Positions 43,454-52,192 of a stretch of 64,000 nt of DNA are shown here, in pieces. The first letter of the stretch is position 1; each line of letters starts with the position of its first letter. Source of the DNA: Dyadobacter sp. CY345 (GTDB taxonomy: Bacteria; Bacteroidota; Bacteroidia; Cytophagales; Spirosomataceae); the NCBI RefSeq assembly GCF_021502725.1, contig NZ_JAKFFS010000001.1:1736001-1800000 (forward strand), written 5' to 3'. The notes under the pieces were generated by a model. It worked only from the letters and a program-made list of their open reading frames with translations. It had not been told where the DNA came from and did not search any database. The position numbers and the translations under genes were made by a program.

Positions 43454-45361
43454 ATGGCAAAAAAACACAATTCTTTCGAACTGATTGTTCTGTTCTTTTT
43501 TCTCCTTTCTACTTCGCAAACTTTATTTGCGCAAAAAGGGAAAGTGAATGAAGATTCGCTCTACATCCGGGAGCACTATACCAAAATCGAACGCATGATT
43601 CCTATGCGCGACGGGGTTAAATTGTTCACTGCGATTTATGTCCCGAAAGACATTTCGACTTCAAAAAAATATCCAATTCTTTTGAACAGAACACCATACA
43701 GTTCTGCACCCTATGGAGAAAATTTCTTTAAAACAACATTAGGACCTTCAATGCATTTTGCTCGCGACGGTTATATTGTTGCCTATCAGGACGTTAGGGG
43801 AAAATATATGTCGGAAGGAGACTTTGAGGCCTATCGTCCTTTTATTCCAAACAAAAAAAGTAAAACTGATATCGATGAAAGCTCTGATACTTTCGACACA
43901 ATCGACTGGCTTCTAAAAAATATTCCGGACAATAATGGAAAAGTAGGAAGCTGGGGAATTTCGGCACCCGGATACTATGCGACAATGACCGCAGTGGATG
44001 CCCATCCGGCGCTGAAAGTAGCGTCTCCCCAGGCGCCGGTAACGGATTGGTTTATGGGCGACGACCGTCATCATAATGGCGCTTTTTTTCTGATGGGCAC
44101 ATTTTCTTTTATCTCCTCCTATGGCGCACCAAGGCCGGTGCCAACGCCAAAAGGAACACCGGCTTTTTCGAATTATGGCACGCCTGACTCCTATGAATTT
44201 TATAAAAAGCTCGGTCCGCTGAAAAATGTTAATGAGAAAATCTTCAAAAATGAAAACCGTATATGGAATCAATTGATGGAGCATGAAGTTTATGATGAAT
44301 TCTGGCAATCGCGCACGCCGGTTCCGCATTTGAAAAACATAAAACCTGCCGTTATGGTGGTAGGTGGATGGTTTGATCAGGAAGATTTGTATGGACCCTT
44401 GAAAACATACCAGGGCATAGAAAACAACAAACCAAAGTCTCCGAATTTGTTGGTTATGGGCCCATGGATTCATGGAGGCTGGGCGAGAGGAACAGGCGAA
44501 TCGTTGGGGAACATTCGTTTCGGATCAAAAACGAGTTCCTTTTATCAGTCAGAGATCGAGCTTCCTTATTTTAATCATTTTTTGAAAGATAAAACTGATC
44601 CTAATCTTCCTAAGGCCTATATTTTTGAAACAGGTTCCAATGAGTGGAAAAAATATGATCAATGGCCACCGAAAAATACGGTTGAAAAAAAGTTGTATTT
44701 TCATCCAAATGGTAAGCTCTCCTTCGAACCTGCGGTTGCAAAAGCTGCTTCTGCGTTTGATGAATATACCAGCGATCCGGCCAAACCAGTTCCTTATACT
44801 TCTGAAATAAGAATAATACGGGGCAGTGACTATATGTATGAAGATCAGCGCTTTGCTGCTACCAGACCGGATGTTTTGGTTTATGAATCCGATATTTTGA
44901 AAGAAGATATTGCGATCTCTGGTAATGTTTTTGCTGACCTCTTCGTGTCTACAACCGGAACGGATGCAGACTTTGTTGTCAAATTGATCGACGTTTACCC
45001 AGGTGATGCACCAAACGACAGTCCGGTGAATCCATCAATGAAAATGGGCGGTTTTCAGCTTTTGATTCGGGGAGAGGTAATGAGGGCAAAATTCCGAAAC
45101 AGTTTTTCAAAACCGGAGCCAATGGTACCAAATAAAGTGGAACATGTGAAGTTTGACATGCAGGATGCTGCGCATCGTTTTAAAAAGGGGCACAAGATCA
45201 TGGTTCAGGTTCAAAGCTCTTGGTTTCCATTGGTTGACCGCAACCCTCAAAAGTTTGTGAATATTTATACGGCAACTGAGGCAGATTTTCAGTCAGCGAA
45301 ACATAGAATTTATACGTCAGGCTCAAACGCTTCGTATGTTGGTTTCAGGGTTTTCGAATAA
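43454..45361 (+). CDS. Secreted CocE/NonD family hydrolase (X-Pro dipeptidyl-peptidase/ester hydrolase type)
   Basis: I choose the ATG at 43454, whose product begins with a signal peptide (NSFELIVLFFFLLSTSQTLF). The roughly 635-residue protein has the S15 alpha/beta-hydrolase core: RMIPMRDGVKLFTAIYVPKD, YIVAYQDVRGKYMSEGDF, the nucleophile region VGSWGISAPGYYATMTAVD, PAVMVVGGWFDQEDLYGP with a catalytic aspartate, and LVMGPWIHGGW with the histidine. A C-terminal jelly-roll domain follows (DLFVSTTGTDADFVVKLIDV). Family members cleave acyl amino esters, glutaryl or beta-lactam amides, or X-Pro peptides; substrate here is open. Confidence 0.85.
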   Translation: MAKKHNSFELIVLFFFLLSTSQTLFAQKGKVNEDSLYIREHYTKIERMIPMRDGVKLFTAIYVPKDISTSKKYPILLNRTPYSSAPYGENFFKTTLGPSMHFARDGYIVAYQDVRGKYMSEGDFEAYRPFIPNKKSKTDIDESSDTFDTIDWLLKNIPDNNGKVGSWGISAPGYYATMTAVDAHPALKVASPQAPVTDWFMGDDRHHNGAFFLMGTFSFISSYGAPRPVPTPKGTPAFSNYGTPDSYEFYKKLGPLKNVNEKIFKNENRIWNQLMEHEVYDEFWQSRTPVPHLKNIKPAVMVVGGWFDQEDLYGPLKTYQGIENNKPKSPNLLVMGPWIHGGWARGTGESLGNIRFGSKTSSFYQSEIELPYFNHFLKDKTDPNLPKAYIFETGSNEWKKYDQWPPKNTVEKKLYFHPNGKLSFEPAVAKAASAFDEYTSDPAKPVPYTSEIRIIRGSDYMYEDQRFAATRPDVLVYESDILKEDIAISGNVFADLFVSTTGTDADFVVKLIDVYPGDAPNDSPVNPSMKMGGFQLLIRGEVMRAKFRNSFSKPEPMVPNKVEHVKFDMQDAAHRFKKGHKIMVQVQSSWFPLVDRNPQKFVNIYTATEADFQSAKHRIYTSGSNASYVGFRVFE

Positions 45362-45385
45362 AAGAAATTTGACCCGAACATAAGT

Positions 45386-45424
45386 ATCCGCTGTCAGGTA
45401 TATCCCTGATAGCGGATTTTTTAT
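45386..45424 (+). terminator. Intrinsic terminator after CocE-type gene
   Basis: ATCCGCTGTCAGG (45386-45398) pairs with CCTGATAGCGGAT (45405-45417) with one G-T wobble, followed by TTTTTTATAAAA. Confidence 0.8.
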
Positions 45425-45437
45425 AAAATCGACTTCT

Positions 45438-45713
45438 TTAATTTTCTTCATGCGTTAATTTGTTCAGCCGATCAATCAAACGAATCAGATCTTCTTCGGC
45501 ATCAGTCAATTCCTTTAATTCACCCTTGTCGATAGCATTTCCGGCAGGATCATTAAAATTTTTGAATTCTTCACTCACGTCAGGATTTTCACGGTTTTCT
45601 GATGCAAATTCTGCTGTAAGATCAATGTCGGTTTTGTCAAACTCGACCTCCTGTCTTTTGGCCATAATCTTTTCCCGTAGCTCTTTTATTTCCCGTTCTT
45701 TCTGATTTTCCAT
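45438..45713 (-). CDS. Small acidic coiled-coil protein of unknown function (91 aa)
   Basis: The 91-residue product is strongly charged and helical at both ends (EREIKELREKIMAKRQEVEF and ELTDAEEDLIRLIDRLNKL), with an acidic low-complexity middle. No family is recognised. An almost equally long open frame exists on the opposite strand, but its serine-rich, phenylalanine-rich product looks like an antisense shadow. The gene stands alone beside a terminator. Confidence 0.55.
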   Translation of the reverse strand: MENQKEREIKELREKIMAKRQEVEFDKTDIDLTAEFASENRENPDVSEEFKNFNDPAGNAIDKGELKELTDAEEDLIRLIDRLNKLTHEEN

Positions 45714-45942
45714 TTCTGTATTTTGTTTCTTAATGATGCATTTTCTTTAAAAAACCAGGCCAGTTCAGTCTGTTTCATAAACCGATTGTAAGAAGATGAC
45801 AATTAAATTGTTGTGAATATTCGTTTTTTAAGGGTTATCAAGTTGATACAATTCATATCATTTTGATAGTAATTAAAAGTCCATAGAAGTAAGTGTGTAA
45901 TTTGTAATTATTTGTGCCACAAAAGGTTAGGAGTTATATCGC

Positions 45943-46365
45943 TTGAAAGGAACAAGAATGATATGGTTATTGTCAGGATTTAATTTATTGATTATGATCA
46001 CACAATTTCAGGTTATCGGTTTATTGAAAGAAGAGCTGCCCAAAATGAGTGTTAAGGATTACTTTTCAGAAATTCCAAGGGCATTTTCATCCATCCACGC
46101 TTCAATTTATTGTCTGTCCGATTTTACCAGGAAAAATCTCGAATCAGAACATTTCATCACTGCACGGAAATGTTTTGTGCTTGCAGAAAGAATTTACATA
46201 GAAGGAGATATTATGGTGCAGCTATTGATCGAGCAGGTTTTTATCGACTCACTAATTCTGGCGAAAACGATCAAAGGGAAAAATCATCTGGAAATACTCA
46301 TTCCGCCTGTCCTTCAAAAAATCTATATCAAACACCAGGAGCAAATACCTCCCAGCCATATTTAA
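45943..46365 (+). CDS. Hypothetical helical protein (140 aa)
   Basis: The frame opens with TTG; an ATG at 45958 (MIWLLSGF) is an alternative start. The product has a hydrophobic N-terminus and a helical body (FSSIHASIYCLSDFTRKNLE, ARKCFVLAERIYIEGDIMVQ) that resembles small Bacteroidota proteins of unknown function, possibly DUF7674-like. Its last 38 bases overlap the end of the convergent TSUP permease gene. I am moderately confident that it is coding. Confidence 0.5.
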   Translation: MKGTRMIWLLSGFNLLIMITQFQVIGLLKEELPKMSVKDYFSEIPRAFSSIHASIYCLSDFTRKNLESEHFITARKCFVLAERIYIEGDIMVQLLIEQVFIDSLILAKTIKGKNHLEILIPPVLQKIYIKHQEQIPPSHI

Positions 46366-47125
46366 AAATCATCAGAGAGACAACGACCAGGAAGATTATT
46401 CTGACGAAATCATTCCCTTTTCGCAGCGCGAGTTTGCTCCCGATTATGTTTCCGGCGATATTCATTGCTGCCATAATCAGGGCGAGTTCAAGCATATAAT
46501 TTCCCTGACGGATAAAAACGATCAAAGCGGAAATGTTAGTAATACAGTTGACTATTTTTGCATAAGCAGAGGCCTGTACAAACTCAAATCCAAGCACCAC
46601 AACGAAAGCAAGTACAAAAAAACTACCTGTTCCGGGACCAAAGAAACCATCATAGAAACCAATAACAAGGCCAATCAACCCGCCGTAAAACAGCTGTTTC
46701 TGAAAAGAAAGCTCCTTTGTTTTTATTGATCCAAGATCTTTCTTGAAAAAAGTGTAGACCGCGATAGCAATCAGAATAAAAAGGATAATTGGTTTGAGCA
46801 CATTTACATTGATCAAACTGACAATTCGGGCACCGGTGAAAGAGGAAATAGAACAGCACAAAGAAATGACAAACAAGAGTCGGAAATCGAACACGATTTT
46901 CCTGGCATAATTGAAAGCCGCCACCGAAGTTCCAGCCAGCGCCGCGATTTTATTGGTACCAAAAATCGTTGCAACGGGAGCATTTGGAAAGGCGATCAGT
47001 AAGGCGGGAATTTGAATTAATCCTCCACCGCCAACTACCGCGTCTATGAATCCGGCAACGAAGGCGAGGGCGCTAAGTATAATTAAAGTGGAAGTGGTGT
47101 AGTCGGCGAAAAATTCAGAAAACAT
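46328..47125 (-). CDS. TSUP family (TauE/SafE) sulfite exporter-like permease
   Basis: The 265-residue protein has about eight membrane helices and the two-repeat TauE/SafE pattern: AGFIDAVVGGGGLIQIPALL in the first half and GLVIGFYDGFFGPGTGSFFV in the second. The family moves organosulfur compounds or organic acids across the inner membrane; the direction and substrate are not known here. No sulfur-metabolism gene is adjacent. It overlaps the end of the convergent hypothetical gene by 38 bases. Confidence 0.85.
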   Translation of the reverse strand: MFSEFFADYTTSTLIILSALAFVAGFIDAVVGGGGLIQIPALLIAFPNAPVATIFGTNKIAALAGTSVAAFNYARKIVFDFRLLFVISLCCSISSFTGARIVSLINVNVLKPIILFILIAIAVYTFFKKDLGSIKTKELSFQKQLFYGGLIGLVIGFYDGFFGPGTGSFFVLAFVVVLGFEFVQASAYAKIVNCITNISALIVFIRQGNYMLELALIMAAMNIAGNIIGSKLALRKGNDFVRIIFLVVVSLMIFKYGWEVFAPGV

Positions 47126-47232
47126 TTGATAATTTTAAATCGATAGCAGTTTGTACGAAACTAATACGCTGCCGTCGAAGAAAAATCGTCCGGTAAGATT
47201 ATATTATTGAAGGATTACGAATTAAGAAAGAT

Positions 47233-47466
47233 TTAAAGTAAAATCACTTTGTGCGGTTCGGGAAAGCTTTCCATGGGCGCTTCCGGGTATTCAAGCGAGA
47301 TACGCTTCCCGGACTTTTCTGCTTCCTCCAAAAGCTGGAAAATTTTTTCTTCACCCTCAATTTTTAACGCCTGATACAAGAGGTTTCCATATTGAAATTC
47401 ATTAGAACCGAAACCGTGTACTTGTGCAGCGAATTGGTATTGATCGAACAATTGTTTTCCTGTCAT
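47233..47466 (-). CDS. Small hypothetical protein (77 aa)
   Basis: The ATG at 47466 (MTGKQLFDQYQFAAQVHGFG) is preferred over an earlier one, which would add a basic tail without other features. The soluble product is helical (NLLYQALKIEGEEKIFQLLE) and ends in a proline-rich segment. No family is recognised. It stands alone upstream of the MFS gene on the opposite strand. Confidence 0.5.
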   Translation of the reverse strand: MTGKQLFDQYQFAAQVHGFGSNEFQYGNLLYQALKIEGEEKIFQLLEEAEKSGKRISLEYPEAPMESFPEPHKVILL

Positions 47467-47724
47467 GGCTATTTGATGTTTTGGAGTGTTTCTTTTCCTG
47501 AACAACAGATGTAATTAATAAATCAAAGGTTGCACGATAATTACTTATCCAAAATAAAATTATGAGCAACGGCAAATATTGATCGAACAAAGCGAGATTT
47601 CCAGGTTACAGCGCCATTCAATATGATTCAATAAGAAATCATAGATTCAGTGAACCGTGTTATGTGCCAGACTGTTCCTTAAAAACTCCGGCCGCCACCG
47701 CGTATATATTCCGGATTCAAGTTT

Positions 47725-48939
47725 ATGGTTCAAAAAATTATACACAACTACAAAGTTTCATTTAGCGGACTCAGCAAAGAGACCTGGTTATTGAGTTTCG
47801 TAATCCTGATCAACCGTTGCGGCTACATGGCTGTGCCGTTCATGAGCATGTATATCACCCAGAGTATGCACAGGAGTATAGCGGATGCTGGACTAATCAT
47901 CACGCTATTTGGCGTTGGTTCGGTGTTAGGTGCCATGGCTGGCGGATACCTGACAGATAAAATCGGTTTTCATACCGTGCAGATCGTTAGTTTGATGACC
48001 AGCGGATTATTGTTTGTCCTGTTCGGCCACATTGATGATTTTAACGGTTTATGCGTTCTTACGGTTGTGCTAAGTTTTTTTGTTGAAGGTTTTAAACCTG
48101 CCAATAATACTGCCGTCGCTGCCTATTCCGCTCCTGAAAATCTGACCCGTTCCTATGCTTTGAACCGGCTGGCGCAAAATGTTGGTTTTGGGTTTGGGAC
48201 TTCCGTAGGCGGAATTCTGGCTGCTATCGATTATCATTTATTGTTCTGGGTTGATGGGGTAGTTTATTCACTTGCCGGTTTACTAATCCTGTTTCTCCTC
48301 CCAAAAGGAAGGAAATTACCAGTGAAATCAAAGGACGACAATGCGGAAATCCTGGTCTTATCGCCCTGGAAAGATCCATTTTTTTCTCGATTCATATTTT
48401 TGGTTACAGTTTATATGATCAGTTTTGTACTACTGTTCCGATTGGTGCCCGTTTATTGGAAAGAACAGCTAAATATCGGTGAATCTACGATCGGGATTCT
48501 TTTGGGGATGAACGGAGTGATCATTGCACTTGTCGAAATGGTCCTTATACAAAATCTGGCAGGTCGAAAACCAGAGACTTTTTATATTGTCACGGGCGTC
48601 TTTTTTACAGCGATAGCCTACGTTTTTCTCGTGCTTCCCGGCGTTAGCCCATTAGTCATCGCTGCCGCCACGGTCTTGTTTTTTACAACTGGTGAAATGT
48701 TGACTTTGCCTTACATCAGCACCATGATCATGAGCAGGGCCACTGAGTTGAACCGTGGGAAATATTCTGCGGCATATTCCTTGTCATGGGCAGTCGCCCA
48801 AATTATTGGCCCCGCAGGAGGAGGATATATTGCAGCGCATTGGGGTTACAACACGCTCTGGATCGTATTGGTCGTCTTTTGTGTCGTTACAGCCATTGGT
48901 TTCCGGTTTTTGTTTCAGAAACAAATGCGCTTTGGCTGA
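47725..48939 (+). CDS. MFS transporter
   Basis: The 404-residue protein has twelve predicted membrane helices and the MFS loop motif GGYLTDKIGFHTVQIVS between helices 2 and 3, with GSVLGAMAGG before it. It resembles the multidrug-type MFS exporters (MdtH group) in length and opening. The substrate is unknown. Its stop lies 3 bases from the end of the convergent cupin gene. Confidence 0.85.
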   Translation: MVQKIIHNYKVSFSGLSKETWLLSFVILINRCGYMAVPFMSMYITQSMHRSIADAGLIITLFGVGSVLGAMAGGYLTDKIGFHTVQIVSLMTSGLLFVLFGHIDDFNGLCVLTVVLSFFVEGFKPANNTAVAAYSAPENLTRSYALNRLAQNVGFGFGTSVGGILAAIDYHLLFWVDGVVYSLAGLLILFLLPKGRKLPVKSKDDNAEILVLSPWKDPFFSRFIFLVTVYMISFVLLFRLVPVYWKEQLNIGESTIGILLGMNGVIIALVEMVLIQNLAGRKPETFYIVTGVFFTAIAYVFLVLPGVSPLVIAAATVLFFTTGEMLTLPYISTMIMSRATELNRGKYSAAYSLSWAVAQIIGPAGGGYIAAHWGYNTLWIVLVVFCVVTAIGFRFLFQKQMRFG

Positions 48940-48942
48940 CCG

Positions 48943-49296
48943 TCATTTCAGCTCCGTAGTAATAAATTCCAGAATCCCGTCTCCTGTGTTTTCAAGGTCG
49001 TGGATTGCGCTGCCGTTTGCCAGGATATTTTGAAAGGAGGTTTGGTTTTTTGTGAAAGTAAAACTAACTGTACTGCCATCTTCCTGATGAGAAATACCTT
49101 TTCCATCCTGTAATACAACCCAGAAATAATCATAATTGTGACGGTGATAATGAATTCTTTCACCCGGTTGCAGGCCAATGTGCCAGACCTTTACTTTGTC
49201 ATTTTCAAAAAGTAACGTGTCACCCACATTTTGATTTTCGTTATTTTGAAGAAGCTCTTCTTGCAAGCCTTCCGGAGATAACGATGTTCTGGACAT
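48943..49296 (-). CDS. Cupin domain protein
   Basis: The 117-residue protein has a single cupin barrel: VKVWHIGLQPGERIHYHRHN (metal motif with three histidines), YDYFWVVLQDGKGIS and the second motif region HDLENTGDGILEF. Such small cupins bind a metal and may be sensors, isomerases or dioxygenase relatives. The function is unknown. It converges on the MFS gene with a 3-base gap. Confidence 0.75.
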   Translation of the reverse strand: MSRTSLSPEGLQEELLQNNENQNVGDTLLFENDKVKVWHIGLQPGERIHYHRHNYDYFWVVLQDGKGISHQEDGSTVSFTFTKNQTSFQNILANGSAIHDLENTGDGILEFITTELK

Positions 49297-49549
49297 AGTA
49301 TTGAAAGGTTAAATGGTGTATGGATAATTGTTGTGTCACATCAAAAAGTCTTAAAATTGTTAAAATTACTCTTAAACGATGAGGCATTTAGCTGTCCATT
49401 TATTTTGAATTCCCAGGCAACCAATGTGTAGTAGCTGACGTATGTTATAGGACGACAGATTTAATTGCATAAAATAATCCCATCAATTTGTTCGCTTCGT
49501 AATTACTTTATAAACTAGTGAAATAGTTCTATCAGGTATTTAAACTTGT

Positions 49550-50425
49550 ATGTTAATCGACAGAAACACTCTAAAATTGCTGAGAATTCCTTTCTCGTTT
49601 TTCCTGATGCCATTGTTTTTATTTGCCCTCAGTCAGGCCGAAACAATATCCATTACCAAAGCCATCATATCATTTTTAATCATTCATTTGCTCGTTTATC
49701 CTGCAAGTAACGGCTACAACAGCTACATCGATCGTGACGAAGACAGTATAGGCGGTATCGAAAAACCACCTTTGCCGACAGAGAAACTTTTTTTTGTTAC
49801 CGTTTTTCTGGATATACTGGCGCTTATCCTGGCGTCAATTTTAATAAGCTTTTTGTTTGCATGTTGCCTCGCTTTGTATATAGCCGCTTCCAGAGCTTAC
49901 AGTTCAAAACAAATTCGGCTTAAAAAATATGCAGTTCCCGGATTTCTCGTAGTTTCCATTTTTCAGGGCGCTTTTACATATTACATGTCAATTGTCGGAA
50001 TTACCGGGAAAGGATTGCCGTTGGACTTGCCAACACTCTTTATTTTACTAGGTTGCTCATTTCAAATTGCAGGCGCATATCCCTTGACTCAGATTTATCA
50101 ACATAAACAGGATTTGCAAGACGGCGTTGTCACGCTTAGTTATAAGTTGGGATATCGCGGGACGTTTATTTTCACAGCGATCATGTTCGCCTTGTGCAAC
50201 GGATTTTACTATTTATACTTCGAACAAAAGGACTCTGGAACAGTTTTTTTTGTTATTCAGATGTTCTTTCTTCCAATCGTGATTTATTTCTGTTATTGGT
50301 TCTATCTTGTAAATACAAGCGTTGCGAATGCGAATTTTAAAAATACGATGCGCATGAATTGGATTGCCGCAATTTGTATGAACAGTTGTTTTTTAGTACT
50401 CATTATTATCAATTATTTCCTTTGA
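49550..50425 (+). CDS. UbiA family prenyltransferase
   Basis: The 291-residue membrane protein (eight or nine helices) has the first UbiA motif as Asn57-x3-Asp61-x3-Asp65 in NSYIDRDEDS. The second motif is degenerate: Asp188, Gly192 and Thr195 fit the D-x3-G-x2-T pattern, but the preceding conserved aspartate is Gln184. UbiA enzymes attach prenyl chains to aromatic acceptors. It leads an operon with a type III polyketide synthase whose TTG start overlaps its stop, so the acceptor is probably the polyketide-derived aromatic. The changed residue leaves activity uncertain. Confidence 0.8.
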   Translation: MLIDRNTLKLLRIPFSFFLMPLFLFALSQAETISITKAIISFLIIHLLVYPASNGYNSYIDRDEDSIGGIEKPPLPTEKLFFVTVFLDILALILASILISFLFACCLALYIAASRAYSSKQIRLKKYAVPGFLVVSIFQGAFTYYMSIVGITGKGLPLDLPTLFILLGCSFQIAGAYPLTQIYQHKQDLQDGVVTLSYKLGYRGTFIFTAIMFALCNGFYYLYFEQKDSGTVFFVIQMFFLPIVIYFCYWFYLVNTSVANANFKNTMRMNWIAAICMNSCFLVLIIINYFL

Positions 50426-51504
50426 GTTATATCACCGCTATTGAAACCGCAGTACCTGAAAATTGTTTTTCGCAAGAAAGATTGAGTACTTTTTACATGA
50501 ACTCGACGAACGACGAGCTTTCCCAACGGAAGATTAAGATTGTTTCTGCGAAAACTGGTATAGAAAGTCGGTATTCCGTTGTTAAGGATTTTGAAGAGGA
50601 CGTGAAGGAAATCGAATTGTTTGACCAATATTTTATGGGCGAGCTAGGTCTTTCTGAAAGGATGCAGGTATATAAAAAATACGCCACTGAACTTTCAATT
50701 AAGGCCGTTCGAAAAATTGAAAATTTTGATCAACGCAAGCATGGCATTACGCACCTGATCACCGTAACCTGTACTGGATTATTCGCGCCTGGTCTGGATA
50801 TTGAAATGATCCGGGAACTTGACCTGAACCCAGCAACGCAGCGTAGCAGCATTAATTTTATGGGCTGCAATGCGGCTATCATAGCCTTGAAAAGCGCGGA
50901 TGCCATTTGCAGAAGCCTGGCAGACGCAAATGTCCTGATCGTATGCACGGAGCTTTGCACCATTCATTTTCAAAAGAGATTCAACGATGATTACCTGCTT
51001 TCTAACTTAATATTTGGTGACGGATCAGCGGCTGTGATTCTTAGTTCTCAGCCCAATCAGGAGTTCTCTGAAAAGAAAATTCAGGTAAACAGATTTGATT
51101 CGATGATCCTTCACAACGGCTACCGTGATATGGCCTGGCAATTATCTGAAACCGGTTTTATTATGAACCTGACTTCTTACGTTCCGGGGTTAATAAAGGA
51201 AAATATTCTACCAATGTTAGATAAAATCAGGCTTTCTCCCTCTTCCATTGCGCATTGGGCGATTCATCCTGGCGGAAAGAAGATTGTCGACGACTTTGCC
51301 CTGGCACTGGGTCTTGATAAATCATCGCTTTCAGAAACTTATGAAGTTCTTAAAAACTACGGAAATATGTCTTCACCGACTGTTTTGTTTGTATTGAAAA
51401 AAGTGCTTGATAAAGCGGAGCAGGCTAATCTTGGAGAAAAGATTTTCACCGCAGCTTTCGGACCTGGATTAAGCATTGAAACAATGCAGCTTCAATATGT
51501 TTAA
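50422..51504 (+). CDS. Type III polyketide synthase (chalcone/stilbene synthase-like)
   Basis: The 360-residue thiolase-fold enzyme starts at TTG 50422, overlapping the UbiA stop in TTGA. The catalytic triad is visible: Cys117 in TVTCTGLFAPGLD, His282 in AIHPGGKKIVDD and Asn315 in YGNMSSPTVLF. GDGSAAVIL and the closing FGPGLSIETM are also conserved. It condenses malonyl-CoA units onto a fatty acyl or other starter to form a resorcinol, pyrone or similar ring. The overlap with UbiA and with the next methyltransferase (8 bases) shows tight co-expression. The starter and product are unknown. Confidence 0.9.
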   Translation: MSYITAIETAVPENCFSQERLSTFYMNSTNDELSQRKIKIVSAKTGIESRYSVVKDFEEDVKEIELFDQYFMGELGLSERMQVYKKYATELSIKAVRKIENFDQRKHGITHLITVTCTGLFAPGLDIEMIRELDLNPATQRSSINFMGCNAAIIALKSADAICRSLADANVLIVCTELCTIHFQKRFNDDYLLSNLIFGDGSAAVILSSQPNQEFSEKKIQVNRFDSMILHNGYRDMAWQLSETGFIMNLTSYVPGLIKENILPMLDKIRLSPSSIAHWAIHPGGKKIVDDFALALGLDKSSLSETYEVLKNYGNMSSPTVLFVLKKVLDKAEQANLGEKIFTAAFGPGLSIETMQLQYV

Positions 51505-52192
51505 GTTTAGAAGTAAGGACAAAGAACTGCTCGATCAGGAGGAAATTCCGGAAAAAGATTTATTTCAAAACCTGCGTGAACTTGATTTTATAAACCATTG
51601 GCTAGGTGGCTATGACATATCCTTTTCAGGTTTAAAAAAAATAATTAAATCAGAAAAAAAATATACAATCGTAGATATCGGATGTGGAGGAGGAGATACG
51701 TTAAAGCGAATTGAAAAATGGCGAATGAAACATGGATATGTCGTTGATTTGTATGGAGTTGATTTGAAACCGGTATGTATTCAGTATGCAGAGAAAAACT
51801 CTGGAACGGCGGGAATTACTTTTATTTGCGACGATTATAGAAATATATATCAGCATGTTGAAAAAATCGACATCGTTCACGCCTGTCTTTTTTGTCATCA
51901 CCTCACAACCGCAGAACTGGTTGACCTTATTAAATTCGCGATTAACAACAGGACAGTCTTGCTGATCAACGACCTGGAAAGGAATCCGCTGGCTTACTAT
52001 GCAATTAAAATTTTAACAGGTCTTTTTTCAAAATCCTATCTTGTGAAAAATGATGCACCGTTATCAGTTCTCAGGGGTTTTAAGAAAAAAGAGTGGGTTT
52101 CAATTCTCGAAAAATCTGGCGCTGTCCGTTATACCGTTAAAAACAAGTGGGCGTTCAGGCATGAAATAATAATTTATGGAACCGATGTCTAA
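51497..52192 (+). CDS. SAM-dependent methyltransferase of the polyketide operon
   Basis: The roughly 231-residue class I methyltransferase has the SAM motif VDIGCGGGDTLKRI and the acidic strand end LYGVDLKP, with VHACLFCHHLTTAELVDL as a later motif. The ATG at 51497 overlaps the polyketide synthase by 8 bases. In the alkylresorcinol operon srsABC of Streptomyces griseus, a type III PKS is likewise followed by a methyltransferase and a flavin oxidase, so methylation of the phenolic product is the likely role. The position methylated is not known. Confidence 0.85.
   Translation: MFKFRSKDKELLDQEEIPEKDLFQNLRELDFINHWLGGYDISFSGLKKIIKSEKKYTIVDIGCGGGDTLKRIEKWRMKHGYVVDLYGVDLKPVCIQYAEKNSGTAGITFICDDYRNIYQHVEKIDIVHACLFCHHLTTAELVDLIKFAINNRTVLLINDLERNPLAYYAIKILTGLFSKSYLVKNDAPLSVLRGFKKKEWVSILEKSGAVRYTVKNKWAFRHEIIIYGTDV

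Noticed and set aside
45460..45705. Plus-strand frame opposite the 91-aa coiled-coil gene
   Set aside because: The serine-rich product is what the reverse of Glu/Lys/Asp-rich codons gives; the minus-strand product looks like a protein.
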